Assembly: GCF_004519305.1 (NCBI RefSeq) | Contig: NZ_SOZA01000024.1 | Span: forward strand, 1 to 64,000 | DNA length: 64,000 bases | Source of the DNA: Pseudomonas sp. RIT623 | GTDB lineage: Bacteria; Pseudomonadota; Gammaproteobacteria; Pseudomonadales; Pseudomonadaceae | Direction: 5' to 3' | Part shown: positions 18,039 through 27,415 of the stretch, piece after piece | Layout: each line of letters starts with the position of its first letter | Position numbering within the stretch: the stretch's first letter is position 1 | Notes under the pieces: generated by a model | Seen by the model: the letters and a program-made list of their open reading frames with translations, nothing else | The model's database searches: none | What the model was told of the DNA's origin: nothing | Program-made: the position numbers and the translations under genes

Positions 18039-18494
18039 ATGCCCTATGTACCCGTTACAGAGCTTTCGCAGTACGTTGGCAAGGAGCTGGGCCGTTCCCA
18101 ATGGCTGAAGATCGACCAAGAACGCATCAACCTGTTCGCCGAAGCCACCGGCGATTTCCAGTTCATCCATGTCGACCCGGTGAAGGCGGCCAAAACTCCG
18201 TTTGGCACCACCATCGCCCATGGCTTCCTCACCTTGTCGCTGATCCCCAAGTTGATGGAGGACATCCTGGTACTCCCCGAGGGGCTGAAGATGGTGGTCA
18301 ACTACGGACTGGACAGCGTGCGCTTCATCCAGCCGGTGAAGGTCGACAGCCAGGTGCGGTTGAAGGTGGACCTGGTCGACGCCACCGAGAAGAAGCCAGG
18401 CCAGTGGCTGCTCAAGGCCACTGCCACCCTCGAGATCGAAGGTGAAGAGAAGCCCGCCTATATCGCCGAACCGCTGTCGCTCTGTTTCGTCTGA
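18039..18494 (+). CDS. MaoC-family hot-dog dehydratase
   Basis: The protein is 151 residues with a single hot-dog domain. The hydratase-2 motif is visible in DFQFIHVDPVKAAKTPFG followed by AHGFLTLSLIPKL, giving the Asp/His dyad of R-specific enoyl-CoA hydratases. The likely reaction is hydration of enoyl-CoA, possibly feeding polyhydroxyalkanoate precursors; the acyl chain preference cannot be read from sequence. It stands alone, divergent from lrgA. Confidence 0.88.
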   Translation: MPYVPVTELSQYVGKELGRSQWLKIDQERINLFAEATGDFQFIHVDPVKAAKTPFGTTIAHGFLTLSLIPKLMEDILVLPEGLKMVVNYGLDSVRFIQPVKVDSQVRLKVDLVDATEKKPGQWLLKATATLEIEGEEKPAYIAEPLSLCFV

Positions 18495-18496
18495 TC

Positions 18497-18580
18497 TTGC
18501 GTAGCAGCCAGCTTGCTGGCGAACCGCACCGGCGATGCCGGTATTTGCCGACGAGGCCGGCTCCCACACCGGCCTTCGCG
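18497..18580. repeat. Degenerate palindromic repeat
   Basis: Between the MaoC gene and the MORN-peptidase gene, copies of CAGCTTGCTGGC and of ACCGGCGATGCCGGT form small nested hairpins, ending in GAGGCCGGCTCCCACACCGG. The end resembles the CGGCTCCTAC tail of REP elements but the rest differs, so this is probably a decayed or different REP class. Confidence 0.45.
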
Positions 18581-18644
18581 GCCCAATTCACGCCTCCTGG
18601 CATTCTGCGGCATACTCGGCGCATCGTTTTTCGCGGAAGCCGCC

Positions 18645-20378
18645 ATGCGCCCCCTGCTGCCCCTGACTTTGATCCTGCTACTCGCCGCTTGCGGCGAAGG
18701 TGAGCCCCTGGCGCCGCCGGACGCGCGCCTGCCGGACGGCGGCCGCTACCGCGGCCAGGTGGTGAACGGCCTGCTACAAGGCGAGGGGCGCATCGACTAT
18801 CCCAACGGCAGTTGGTACGCCGGTAGTTTCAAGGATGGCCAATGGCACGGCCAGGGCGAATGGCACGGCAGCAATGGCGAGGTTTACCGAGGCCAGTTCA
18901 GCGAAGGCCTGTTCCAGGGCCTGGGCGAGCTGACCACCCCTGGCAGCCACTACGCCGGCACGTTCAAGCACGGCCGCCGCGATGGCGAGGGAACCCTAAA
19001 GCAACACGACCAGACCTACCGCGGCCAATTCAAGGACGACCAGTACGACGGCGCCGGCCAGCTCGAACTGGCCGACGGTAGCCGTTACCAGGGCCTGTTC
19101 GCCCGGGGCAAGCCCAATGGCGCGGGCGTGCGCAGCGACGCCAGCGACAACCAGTTCAGCGGCCACTTCATCGATGGCCAACTGCAAGGCGCCGGCACCT
19201 ACGACAGCGCCGACGGCGAGCAGTACATCGGCGAATTCAAGGACAACCGTCTCGAGGGCCGCGGCCGCTACGAAAGCGCTGATGGCGACGTGTGGATCGG
19301 CGACTTCAAGGACGGCTCGCTGGTTGGCGAGGGTGAGCTGCTGGGCAGCGATGGCAGCCGCTACAAAGGCGGCTTTCGCGACTGGCGCTTCAGCGGCCTG
19401 GGCACCTTGCAACTGGCCGACGGCAGCCAGTACGCCGGCGGCTTTGCCGACGACGCCTACCATGGCCATGGTCGCCTGACCCATCCCGACGGCCGCGTCG
19501 AAGCAGGCACCTGGGTCAATGGCGTGCGGGTGCGCGACGAGCATGGCACGCTGCTGCCCGACCCCCTCGACCTGGCCCTGCTCAGCCAGGGCAAGCTGCT
19601 GGAGGATGCCCTGGCCAAGGTGCCACGCACGCTACCGCCGGTGCAGTTGTACAGCCTGGTGGTGGCCGGCGATGGCCAGCAGAGCGTGTTCCTGCGCGAA
19701 GCCGACTATGTCAGCAACATGCTCAAGGTGCGCTTCGGCGCCCATGGCCAGGTCACCCTGGTCAACCATCGCGACCACCTGGCCGACCGGCCCATGGCCA
19801 CCCGCGAAAACATCACCCGCGCCGCGCGTACCCTGGCCGAGCGCAGCGGCCCGGAAGACTTGGTATTCATCTACCTGACCAGCCACGGCAGCCATGATCA
19901 CCAACTGGTACTCGACCAGCCACGCCTGCAACTGGCCGACCTGTCCGCCGATGAACTGGCCAGCGCCCTGGCGCCGCTGAAAGATCGCGACAAGGTCGTG
20001 GTCATTTCCGCCTGCTACTCCGGGGGCTACATCGCCCCGCTCAAGGACCAACGCACCCTGATCATGACCGCCGCGCGCCCGGACCGAGTCTCGTTCGGCT
20101 GCTCGGAGGAGGCCGACTTCACCTATTTCGGCGATGCCCTGTTCGCCCAGGCGCTGAACCAGACCGACGATCTGAAACAAGCGTTTGAACTGGCGCGACA
20201 AAGCGTTGCCGAAAGAGAACGAAGGGAAGGCTTCGAAGCCTCGCAGCCGCAGCTCTGGGCGCCGCCTGCGGTAGTCAGCCACTGGCAGCGCCTGCGCCGA
20301 CAACAGGCCAAGCAAGCCTTGCGCAATGAAGCCCAGCCAGCTTCGGGGGAACAGGCGAAAACACCTGGGGCCCACTAA
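18645..20378 (+). CDS. Lipoprotein with MORN repeats and a C13 caspase-like peptidase domain
   Basis: The start ATG opens a lipoprotein signal, MRPLLPLTLILLLAACGEG, with the lipid-accepting Cys16. About eleven MORN repeats of roughly 23 residues (pattern YxGxFxxGxxxGxGxxxxxDGxx) run from about residue 35 to 295. The C-terminal part, about 325-545, matches peptidase family C13 (legumain/GPI8 clan). The expected dyad is His414 in TSHGS and Cys457 in SACYSGG. The product is 577 residues and should face the periplasm on a membrane anchor. Substrate and role are unknown. No partner gene is obvious: a short-chain NAD(P)-binding protein follows 27 bases later. Confidence 0.9.
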   Translation: MRPLLPLTLILLLAACGEGEPLAPPDARLPDGGRYRGQVVNGLLQGEGRIDYPNGSWYAGSFKDGQWHGQGEWHGSNGEVYRGQFSEGLFQGLGELTTPGSHYAGTFKHGRRDGEGTLKQHDQTYRGQFKDDQYDGAGQLELADGSRYQGLFARGKPNGAGVRSDASDNQFSGHFIDGQLQGAGTYDSADGEQYIGEFKDNRLEGRGRYESADGDVWIGDFKDGSLVGEGELLGSDGSRYKGGFRDWRFSGLGTLQLADGSQYAGGFADDAYHGHGRLTHPDGRVEAGTWVNGVRVRDEHGTLLPDPLDLALLSQGKLLEDALAKVPRTLPPVQLYSLVVAGDGQQSVFLREADYVSNMLKVRFGAHGQVTLVNHRDHLADRPMATRENITRAARTLAERSGPEDLVFIYLTSHGSHDHQLVLDQPRLQLADLSADELASALAPLKDRDKVVVISACYSGGYIAPLKDQRTLIMTAARPDRVSFGCSEEADFTYFGDALFAQALNQTDDLKQAFELARQSVAERERREGFEASQPQLWAPPAVVSHWQRLRRQQAKQALRNEAQPASGEQAKTPGAH

Positions 20379-20405
20379 GCTCAGTAGTAACGAGGGAGAG
20401 ACATC

Positions 20406-21050
20406 ATGTATTTGACGCCTCAGCATGTCCTGCTTGCCGGTGCCACGGGTCTGACGGGTGAACACCTGCTCGACCGCCTGCTCAACGAGCCCACCATCAG
20501 CCGCGTATTGGCACCGACCCGTCGGCCGCTGGCCGAGCACCCACACCTGGAAAATCCGGTGGGCGACCCGGCCGTGTTTCTCCCGCAACTGGCCGGCCGC
20601 GTCGATATCGCATTCTGCTGCCTGGGCACCACGCTCAAGCAGGCAGGGTCGGAAAACGCCTTCCGCGCGGTCGACCTGGACATGGTCGTGGCCTTCAGCA
20701 AACGCGCCCGGGAGATGGGTGCGCGACACCTGCTGGTGATCAGCGCGCTGGGCGCCGATGCGAAGTCGTCGATCTTCTACAACCGGGTCAAGGGCGAAAT
20801 GGAAGAAGCGCTCAGGCAGCAGGACTGGCCGCAGTTGACCATCGTGCGGCCTTCGCTGCTGTTGGGCGAGCGTATCGAGCCACGCCTGGGCGAGCGCCTG
20901 GCGGCGCCGTTCTCGCGACTGATACCGGGCAAGTACCGTGGCATCGAGGCCTGTACCCTGGCCCGGGCGCTTTGGCGCCTGGCACTGGAAGAGGAAGACG
21001 GAATCCGCGTGGTCGAGTCGGATGAATTGCGCAAGCTGGGCAAAAAGTAG
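20406..21050 (+). CDS. NAD(P)-binding Rossmann protein (atypical SDR, HTATIP2-like)
   Basis: A 214-residue protein with an N-terminal dinucleotide-binding motif, LLAGATGLTGEHLLDRLL. A YxxxK pair (YNRVK) sits at the position used by short-chain dehydrogenases. The VRPSLLLGER segment is typical of the NAD(P)H-binding/HTATIP2 group of atypical SDRs. The substrate is unknown. GAGGGAGAG precedes the ATG. Confidence 0.85.
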   Translation: MYLTPQHVLLAGATGLTGEHLLDRLLNEPTISRVLAPTRRPLAEHPHLENPVGDPAVFLPQLAGRVDIAFCCLGTTLKQAGSENAFRAVDLDMVVAFSKRAREMGARHLLVISALGADAKSSIFYNRVKGEMEEALRQQDWPQLTIVRPSLLLGERIEPRLGERLAAPFSRLIPGKYRGIEACTLARALWRLALEEEDGIRVVESDELRKLGKK

Positions 21051-21068
21051 CGCAGCAGTACCGGTCTC

Positions 21069-21135
21069 ATCGCGGGGCAAGCCCGCTCCCTCCTAGCTTG
21101 GCAATCAAGACGTGGGAGCGGGCTTGCCCCGCGAT
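21069..21135. repeat. Second-family palindrome: 22-bp perfect inverted repeat
   Basis: A perfect 22-bp inverted repeat (21069-21090 and 21114-21135) encloses 23 bases. The arms begin ATCGCGGGGCAAG, the same 13 bases that open the hairpin at 54067. It lies downstream of the SDR gene, facing yceK, and could also act as a transcription terminator. Confidence 0.8.
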
Positions 21136-21142
21136 TGCTTTG

Positions 21143-21430
21143 CTACAGGCCGCCTGTGGCGTTGAAGCCCACTCCCGCCGCCGTCAACAACGACAACGGC
21201 AGCAGCACGGTATCGAGCAACGCGCTGCCCGGCAGGTCCAGCCCTGGATAAGCCGGCGCAGTAGCGCCGAAGCGATCCTCCGGGCAGCACCCGCCATTCA
21301 TCACATACAGGTCAAGCCGGGTCCCGGCATACACCACCGGCGCCCCCGGCTTGTTGCCATCCAACGTGCGCACCGTGGCGCAGCCGCCGAGGTGGGCCAA
21401 CAGCAACAGCCCTGCCAGGGTGCGCTTCAA
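21143..21430 (-). CDS. YceK/YidQ-family lipoprotein
   Basis: A 95-residue lipoprotein with lipobox LGGC at about residues 14-17. The body matches the YceK/YidQ family: TVRTLDG-like start, PVVYAGTRLDLYV, and a C-terminal hydrophobic stretch ALLDTVLLPLSLL. Function is unknown. The start is a TTG that overlaps the ubiX stop by four bases (TTGA), so it is probably co-transcribed with ubiX. Confidence 0.8.
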   Translation of the reverse strand: MKRTLAGLLLLAHLGGCATVRTLDGNKPGAPVVYAGTRLDLYVMNGGCCPEDRFGATAPAYPGLDLPGSALLDTVLLPLSLLTAAGVGFNATGGL

Positions 21431-22056
21431 TCATCGACCCCATAGTGATGCTCGCCCCAGCGCGGCAACATATCCTGGGGGATATTCAACAAGTTGAGAA
21501 TCCGCGCCACGACAAAATCGACCAGGTCGTCGATGCTCTGCGGCTGGTGATAGAACCCCGGCGCCGCCGGCAGGATCACCGCGCCCATCTGCGACAGCTT
21601 GAGCATGTTCTCCAGGTGGATGGTCGAGAATGGTGCCTCGCGCGGAACCAGGATCAACTGACGACGCTCCTTGAGGGTCACGTCAGCCGCCCGCTCGATC
21701 AGGTTGTTGCAGGCCCCGGTGGCAATCGCCGACAGGGTACCGGTGGAACACGGCACCACCACCATCGCCGCCGGCGCGCCGGAGCCCGAGGCCACCGGCG
21801 ACATCCAGTCTTCCTTGCCATACACGCGGATCTGCCCGTCGGCCGCGCCGGTGTACTCGGTCAGGAACGCCTGCATGGCCTGGGGCTTGGCTGGCAACAC
21901 AACGTCGGTCTCTGTAGCCATCACCAGTTGCGCGGCCTTGGAGATGAGAAAGTGCACCTCGCGCTCCTCGCGCACCAGGCAATCGAGCAAGCGCAGGCCA
22001 TACTGCGCCCCGGAGGCGCCGGTCATGGCCAGGGTGATGCGCTCGGGCCCGCTCAC
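21427..22056 (-). CDS. ubiX: Flavin prenyltransferase
   Basis: UbiX makes prenylated FMN, the cofactor of the UbiD decarboxylase in ubiquinone synthesis. The 209-residue protein opens with the flavin-binding ITLAMTGASGAQYGLRLLD and keeps the VPCSTGTLSAIATG and APGFYHQPQSIDDLVDF motifs. The GTG start overlaps the mpl stop (GTGA); the longer open frame upstream is the mpl reading of the other frame. Confidence 0.95.
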   Translation of the reverse strand: MSGPERITLAMTGASGAQYGLRLLDCLVREEREVHFLISKAAQLVMATETDVVLPAKPQAMQAFLTEYTGAADGQIRVYGKEDWMSPVASGSGAPAAMVVVPCSTGTLSAIATGACNNLIERAADVTLKERRQLILVPREAPFSTIHLENMLKLSQMGAVILPAAPGFYHQPQSIDDLVDFVVARILNLLNIPQDMLPRWGEHHYGVDD

Positions 22057-23402
22057 TTCAGGGCCTCGGCCAACTTGCCGTGCAGGCCGCCGAAGCCGCC
22101 GTTGCTCATGATCACCACATGGGTGCCGGGGCGGGCCTGGCCCTTGATGCGCTCGATGATCGCCTCGAGGCTGTCGGCGACCACACTCGGCACCTTGCAC
22201 TGAGCCGCGGTGCCGGCCAGGTCCCAGCCCAGGTTGGGCGGTGCGTACCAGATCACCTGGTCGGCGTCGTTGACGCTCTCCGGCAGGCCGTCGCGGTGGG
22301 CGCCAAGTTTCATGGAGTTGGAGCGCGGCTCGATTACCGCGATCACCGGCGCCTCGCCAACGCGCTTGCGCAGGCCGTCGAGGGTGGTGGCGATGGCAGT
22401 CGGGTGGTGGGCGAAATCATCGTAGATGGTCACGCCCTGCACCTCGGCGACCTTCTCCATGCGCCGCTTGACGCTCTTGAACGCGCTCAGGCCTTCGACC
22501 GCCATGGCCGGCGCCACGCCGACATGGCGGGCGGCGGCCAGAGTGGCCAGGGCATTGGCGACGTTATGCTGGCCGGTCAGGGCCCAGTCCACCACGCCCT
22601 GGGCCTGGCCCTCGAACAGCACTTCGAAGCGCGAACCGTCGGCACTGAGCAGGCGCGCCTGCCATTGGCCACCCACGCCGGTGGTCTGCACCGGGGTCCA
22701 GCAACCCATGCCGATCACCCGCTCCAACGCCTGTTCGGCGGTCGGGTGAATCACCAGGCCTTCGCTGGGGATAGTCCTTACCAGGTGGTGGAACTGCCGC
22801 TCGATGGCCGCCAGATCGGGGAAAATGTCTGCGTGATCGAACTCCAGGTTGTTGAGGATCGCGGTGCGCGGGTGGTAGTGCACGAACTTCGAGCGCTTGT
22901 CGAAGAAGGCGCTGTCGTATTCGTCGGCCTCGACCACGAAGAATGGCGTGCCGCCCAGACGCGCCGACACCGAGAAGTTCTGCGGCACGCCGCCGATCAG
23001 GAAGCCCGGGCTCATGCCAGCGTGCTCCAGTACCCAGGCCAACATGCTGCTGGTGGTGGTCTTGCCGTGGGTTCCGGCCACGGCCAGGACCCAACGGCCC
23101 TGCAGCACATGGTCGGCCAGCCACTGCGGGCCGGAGACATAGGGCAGGCCCTTGTTCAGCACGTACTCCACCGCCGGGTTGCCCCGCGACATGGCGTTGC
23201 CGATCACCACCAGGTCGGGTGCCGGCTCCAGCTGGACCGGGTCGTAGCCCTGGGTCAGTTCGATGCCCTGGGCTTGGAGCTGCGTGCTCATCGGCGGGTA
23301 GACGTTGGCGTCCGAACCAGTGACGCGGTGGCCCAGCTCCTTGGCCAGCACCGCCAGCGAACCCATGAAAGTGCCGCAAATACCGAGAATATGAATGTGC
23401 AT
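22053..23402 (-). CDS. mpl: UDP-MurNAc:L-Ala-gamma-D-Glu-mDAP ligase
   Basis: Mpl recycles the murein tripeptide by joining it to UDP-MurNAc. The Mur-ligase features are present: a Rossmann-like N-terminus MHIHILGICGTFMG, the P-loop GTHGKTTTSSML, and the DDFAHHPTAI segment. The length of 449 residues is standard. The ATG of MHIHIL is used. It stands tail-adjacent to eatR, 66 bases apart, on the same strand. Confidence 0.96.
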   Translation of the reverse strand: MHIHILGICGTFMGSLAVLAKELGHRVTGSDANVYPPMSTQLQAQGIELTQGYDPVQLEPAPDLVVIGNAMSRGNPAVEYVLNKGLPYVSGPQWLADHVLQGRWVLAVAGTHGKTTTSSMLAWVLEHAGMSPGFLIGGVPQNFSVSARLGGTPFFVVEADEYDSAFFDKRSKFVHYHPRTAILNNLEFDHADIFPDLAAIERQFHHLVRTIPSEGLVIHPTAEQALERVIGMGCWTPVQTTGVGGQWQARLLSADGSRFEVLFEGQAQGVVDWALTGQHNVANALATLAAARHVGVAPAMAVEGLSAFKSVKRRMEKVAEVQGVTIYDDFAHHPTAIATTLDGLRKRVGEAPVIAVIEPRSNSMKLGAHRDGLPESVNDADQVIWYAPPNLGWDLAGTAAQCKVPSVVADSLEAIIERIKGQARPGTHVVIMSNGGFGGLHGKLAEALK

Positions 23403-23468
23403 GATCGACCTCGCAAAACGTCGAGGCAGGGTAGCCCAGGGCGCGGGAAATCGCACCCGGTGTTTTGC

Positions 23469-25433
23469 TCAGGCGCCCCTGGCGATGCCGTGCTTGCGCA
23501 GTTTTCGATACAAGGTATTGCGGCTGATGCCCAGGTGCTCGGCGACACGCGTGAGGTGCCAGTGTTTTGCCTCCAGTACGTCCATGAGCGCCTGATGCTC
23601 GGCGTGTAGGAGCGGCCTTGTGTCGCGAAAGGGCTGAGCGTCACCGGTGAGATCCTGGGGCCGCCGCGCGGCCCTTTCGCGACACAAGGCCGCTCCTACA
23701 GGGCCCGCGTCGCTTCGAATGATTGCGGGGAGATCCGAGAGCGCTATAAGGGCGTCTTCGCACAGCGCCACCAGGGTCCGCAATACATTGCGCATCTGCC
23801 GCACGTTCCCAGGCCAAGCGAAGTCCAACAGCGCCTGGCGCGCCTCTGCCGCCAGCTGAACACGCTGCCCTTGTGCCTCCTGGCGTAACAGGAAGTCCAG
23901 CAACGCCGCCTTGTCACTGCGCTCGCGCACCGCCGGCAACGCCACTTCCAGGCCATTGAGGCGGTAATACAGGTCCTCGCGGAAACTGCCCTGCTCCACC
24001 CGTTCCAGCAAGTCGCGGTGGGTGGCACTGATGATGCGCACATCCACGGCCTGGGGTTCGCCGCCGATCGGTACCACCTGACGCTCTTCCAGCACGCGCA
24101 GCAGGCGGGTCTGCAAGGCCAGCGGCATGTCGCCGATCTCGTCCAGCAACAAGGTGCCGCCGTCAGCCTGCAACAGCTTGCCGCGCATGCCTTCCTTGCG
24201 TGAGCCGGTGAAGCTGCCGCCGCGATAACCGAACAGCTCGCTCTCGATCAGGCTCTCGGGAATCGAGGCGCAATTGATCGCCACGAACGGCTTGTGCCGA
24301 CGGGCACCGGCCTGGTGTACCGCCTGGGCAAAGGCCTCCTTGCCACAGCCGGTCTCGCCGCGCAGCAACAGCGGCACGTCGCGCTCGAACACCCGCACGG
24401 CGCGGCGAAAATCCTCCTGCAAGGCCGGATCGAGCAGGCAGATCACCGGCTCGACCACAGGCCGCGCCTGGGGCAAGGCCGCTGGCACCGACCACACCGG
24501 TGCACGGGCCTGCCCCCGCAGACTGGCGAACACCTGGCGACCGTCGCGGGTATGCAGCGGCCAAGCGCTGCTGCCCTGGGGAGTGGCACGGCTGAACAGT
24601 TCGTCGTGGCTGCAGGCAAAGAACCGCTCCAGCGGCTTGCCCAGCACGCCGCCGCGAATGCTGCCCAGCAGGTTCAAGGCGCTTTGATTGGCGGCGCAGA
24701 TCCGCCCGTCGCCGTCGAAGGCCAGCAAGCCCTCGCTGAACAGGCCCACCGACTCGGCCTGCAAGTGGAAGCGCAACAGCCACTGCTGCTCGAAATGGCG
24801 CAGGAAATAACAGCTTTCGATCATCTTTGCCGAGAGGTTGACCAGTGCCATGGTATGGAACTGGCTCTGGCGCGAGACATCAGGCCGCGCCGAGGACACA
24901 TCGAGCACCGCGAGCAATTCGCCGTGTGGATCGAACACCGGGCTGGCCGAGCAGGTCAGGCCGGTGTGCCGGCCACGGAAGTGCTCATCCTGGTGAATGG
25001 TCAGGGCCTGGCGCTCGACCAGGCAGGTGCCGATGCCGTTGGTGCCCTCGCGGGCCTCGCTCCAGTCGGCGCCCAGCCATAGCCCGGCGCGCTCGAAGAT
25101 GCGCCGCTCATTGGGCGCGGTGACGCAATTGAGGATCACCCCGCGGGCATCGGTCAGCAACACCGCATGCCCAGTGCCGGACAACTGCTGGTGCAGGCTG
25201 TTCATCTCGGTGTCGGCGATCTGCAGCACCTGGTGCAGGCGTTCGCGGCTCTCCAGCAGGCGGCCGTGCTCGAGCACCACTGGCGCCTGGGCCCGTGCCG
25301 GGTCGAGGTGGTAATCCTCCAGGCAGCGCAGCCAGGAGCGGGCGATGGACGGGTCACTGCCCGGCCCGCTGGGCTGGCCGTGGGCCACCGTGAGCACTTG
25401 CTGGGCATGGCGGCTGAACGGGTTGCTCTGCAT
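23469..25433 (-). CDS. eatR: Sigma-54-dependent ethanolamine regulator EatR, with an in-frame REP insertion
   Basis: This AcoR-type enhancer-binding protein of 654 residues faces the ethanolamine genes. Domains in order: GAF-like sensor about 80-215, PAS-like region about 230-300, AAA+ domain about 340-560 and a Fis-type HTH at 612-654. Walker A is GETGCGKE (359-366). The sigma-54 contact loop reads GSFTGS (406-411) rather than GAFTGA. Walker B is LLLDE. In P. aeruginosa the homologue at this locus, EatR, activates eat-eutBC. Residues about 577-611 are encoded by a REP pair inserted in frame between the AAA+ and HTH domains. Whether the protein still works is not known, but no stop or frameshift is present. 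Confidence 0.9.
   Translation of the reverse strand: MQSNPFSRHAQQVLTVAHGQPSGPGSDPSIARSWLRCLEDYHLDPARAQAPVVLEHGRLLESRERLHQVLQIADTEMNSLHQQLSGTGHAVLLTDARGVILNCVTAPNERRIFERAGLWLGADWSEAREGTNGIGTCLVERQALTIHQDEHFRGRHTGLTCSASPVFDPHGELLAVLDVSSARPDVSRQSQFHTMALVNLSAKMIESCYFLRHFEQQWLLRFHLQAESVGLFSEGLLAFDGDGRICAANQSALNLLGSIRGGVLGKPLERFFACSHDELFSRATPQGSSAWPLHTRDGRQVFASLRGQARAPVWSVPAALPQARPVVEPVICLLDPALQEDFRRAVRVFERDVPLLLRGETGCGKEAFAQAVHQAGARRHKPFVAINCASIPESLIESELFGYRGGSFTGSRKEGMRGKLLQADGGTLLLDEIGDMPLALQTRLLRVLEERQVVPIGGEPQAVDVRIISATHRDLLERVEQGSFREDLYYRLNGLEVALPAVRERSDKAALLDFLLRQEAQGQRVQLAAEARQALLDFAWPGNVRQMRNVLRTLVALCEDALIALSDLPAIIRSDAGPVGAALCRERAARRPQDLTGDAQPFRDTRPLLHAEHQALMDVLEAKHWHLTRVAEHLGISRNTLYRKLRKHGIARGA
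23605..23702. repeat. REP pair D inside the eatR coding sequence
   Basis: A complete inverted pair, TGTAGGAGCGGCC at one end and GGCCGCTCCTACA at the other with the TTGTGTCGCGAAAGGGC arms between, lies wholly within eatR. It encodes about 33 residues without interrupting the frame. All other full-length pairs in the window are intergenic. Confidence 0.92.
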
Positions 25434-25521
25434 TTTTGTTGTTCTCCGCAGGTAGAGCGTCCCGCCAGCATCCTCCAGCGGCGAATGCTTTGCAATGGCG
25501 CGCTGACCCTTGAGTCATGCC

Positions 25522-25572
25522 TGTGCCATAACCGGTACAAAGTGTCACCCAGACCGTGTCAACTGAGGTACA
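25522..25572. promoter_or_regulatory. Candidate EatR upstream activating sites
   Basis: Upstream of the sigma-54 promoter lie an inverted pair TGTGCC-N6-GGTACA (25522-25539) and a second GGTACA (25567-25572). GTGTCA also occurs twice, at 25542 and 25556. Repeats of this kind some 65-115 bases before a -24/-12 promoter are what an enhancer-binding protein needs. The assignment to EatR is inference from position. Confidence 0.45.
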
Positions 25573-25635
25573 AGACCCTCCACACCGCATCTACGGATTA
25601 ACCCAAGTCATTGATTCACAAGGGCCTCAGAGCAC

Positions 25636-25651
25636 TGGCCCGACCTTTGCT
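25636..25651 (+). promoter_or_regulatory. Sigma-54 (-24/-12) promoter of the ethanolamine operon
   Basis: TGGCCCGACCTTTGCT has the invariant GG and GC exactly ten bases apart and matches the consensus TGGCAC-N5-TTGCW at nearly every position. It lies 47 bases before the aldehyde dehydrogenase ATG and downstream of the divergent sigma-54 activator gene, so control by RpoN and EatR is strongly suggested. Confidence 0.88.
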
Positions 25652-25698
25652 CTACGCTTGGAAACTCCGCAACAATCACAACGACCAGGAGATACCCC

Positions 25699-27219
<1,521 letters not shown>

Positions 27220-27228
27220 ACAGGCCAC

Positions 27229-27330
27229 TGGGGCTGCTGTGCAGCCCTTTGGCCGGCAAATCGGCGCCTACAGGTTTCACCTCTGCCTTGTAAGCCGGCT
27301 TGCCGGCCAAAGGGCCGTAAAGCGGCCCCA
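27229..27330. repeat. Inverted repeat pair between the aldehyde dehydrogenase and eat
   Basis: A perfect 16-bp inverted repeat (27244-27259 and 27300-27315) with the core CCTTTGGCCGGCAA is flanked by small hairpins GGGGCTGC/GCAGCCC and GGGCCG/CGGCCC. The layout is that of a REP pair but the sequence differs from the TGTAGGAGCGGCC family. It could attenuate transcription between the dehydrogenase and permease genes. Confidence 0.75.
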
Positions 27331-27415
27331 AAGGCCCTGGCTCGCTTCCTGCAACTAAAATCACCAAGCGCCGGCAGTCCCTCCGGCAACCTAAGAAAAA
27401 CAACAGGTGAACACC

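Noticed and set aside
22080..23609. A 509-codon plus-strand open frame opposite mpl
   Set aside because: Antisense shadow of mpl; the minus-strand reading has the Mur-ligase P-loop and correct length.
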